Positions 6,228 to 6,436 of a DNA stretch of 6,436 bases are shown piece by piece. This DNA comes from an uncultured Pirellulaceae bacterium (lineage in GTDB: Bacteria; Planctomycetota; Planctomycetia; Pirellulales; Pirellulaceae). A program made the translations under genes and the position numbers. The stretch's first letter is position 1, and the number at the start of each line of letters is the position of its first letter. The stretch covers positions 1-6,436 of the forward strand of contig CAMYNE010000125.1 in the NCBI GenBank assembly GCA_947259675.1, written 5' to 3'. The notes below the pieces were generated by a model. That model was not told the origin of the DNA. It was given only the letters and a program-made list of their open reading frames with translations, and did not search any database.

Positions 6228-6436
6228 ATGACGGATCGGCTGCGAACGAATTTGACGACATTAGGGGAGTCTTTGGGCATGATCTTACGCTTAGAGGACT
6301 GGGTGGCAGTCTGGGCGAATGACCGCGAAATCCTACACCATTTAGGAAGCCTTGTTGAGCCAGATCAAGAGGGCCTTATCGTCAAACAACCAGCCTTTCG
6401 GATAGCATTGATGCGGCCGAAAAAAGGCATTGGCGT
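6228..6436 (+). CDS. Hypothetical protein, N-terminal part (3' partial)
   Basis: From the ATG at 6228 the frame is open for 69 codons to the right edge of the window. The translation begins MTDRLRTNLTTLGESLG, continues through LRLEDWVAVWANDREIL and VEPDQEGLIV, and ends in RPKKGIG. The composition looks like a soluble cytoplasmic protein, with no signal peptide. I do not recognise a family. In the same frame a TTG at 6204 could be an earlier start, and a stop (TAG) lies at 6201. There is no evident ribosome binding site, as elsewhere in this window. It is divergent from the sialidase-like gene with only about 40 bases between starts, so the promoters would overlap. A 69-codon open frame is only modest evidence for coding. 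Confidence 0.45.
   Translation, partial: MTDRLRTNLTTLGESLGMILRLEDWVAVWANDREILHHLGSLVEPDQEGLIVKQPAFRIALMRPKKGIG

Noticed and set aside
6342..6436. Minus-strand C-terminal gene fragment (31 codons, including the stop, containing KGWLFDDKALLIW)
   Set aside because: It looks protein-like but is short and overlaps a 69-codon open frame on the + strand; both are unlikely to be real, and the longer one with an ATG was preferred. Sequence to the right would settle it.

Overview
The window looks like part of a planctomycete chromosome, most like the Pirellulales/Rhodopirellula group. This is inferred from protein content, not from a marker gene. The clues are a UvrA with a long C-terminal extension, a CBM9-like gene directly behind it that I associate with this phylum, a secreted sialidase-like (BNR/Asp-box) protein, absence of clear Shine-Dalgarno sequences, and intergenic DNA built from degenerate short repeats. 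The region is mostly ordinary coding sequence, with one structured, probably mobile, intergenic element.

Layout. (1) Bases 1-3822, + strand: uvrA, open at the left edge and lacking about 50 N-terminal residues, including the first Walker A. It has the UvrB-binding region, both zinc modules, both ABC signatures and both Walker B motifs. A Lys-rich linker carries A8 and A7 runs. After the usual UvrA end (about base 2800) comes a roughly 340-residue extension, which I read as two tandem copies of one Trp-rich domain. (2) Bases 3842-4501, + strand: a 219-residue cytoplasmic CBM9/DOMON-like protein, 19 bases after uvrA and probably in the same operon. (3) Bases 4502-4808: a convergent intergenic region holding a roughly 200-base palindromic, MITE-like element with terminal inverted repeats, two inner hairpins that are inverted copies of each other, and a central hairpin, flanked by degenerate short repeats. 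(4) Bases 4809-6188, - strand: an exported sialidase-like beta-propeller protein. (5) Bases 6228-6436, + strand: the start of an unrecognised gene, divergent from the sialidase-like gene and cut by the right edge.

How it fits together. UvrA is the damage-recognition ATPase of nucleotide excision repair. The CBM9-like gene is probably co-transcribed with it, but its job is unknown. The sialidase-like gene is a separate unit and converges on the uvrA operon; the palindromic element sits where both transcripts would end and may act as a terminator. The two items most worth following up are the duplicated domain at the UvrA C-terminus and the palindromic intergenic element.
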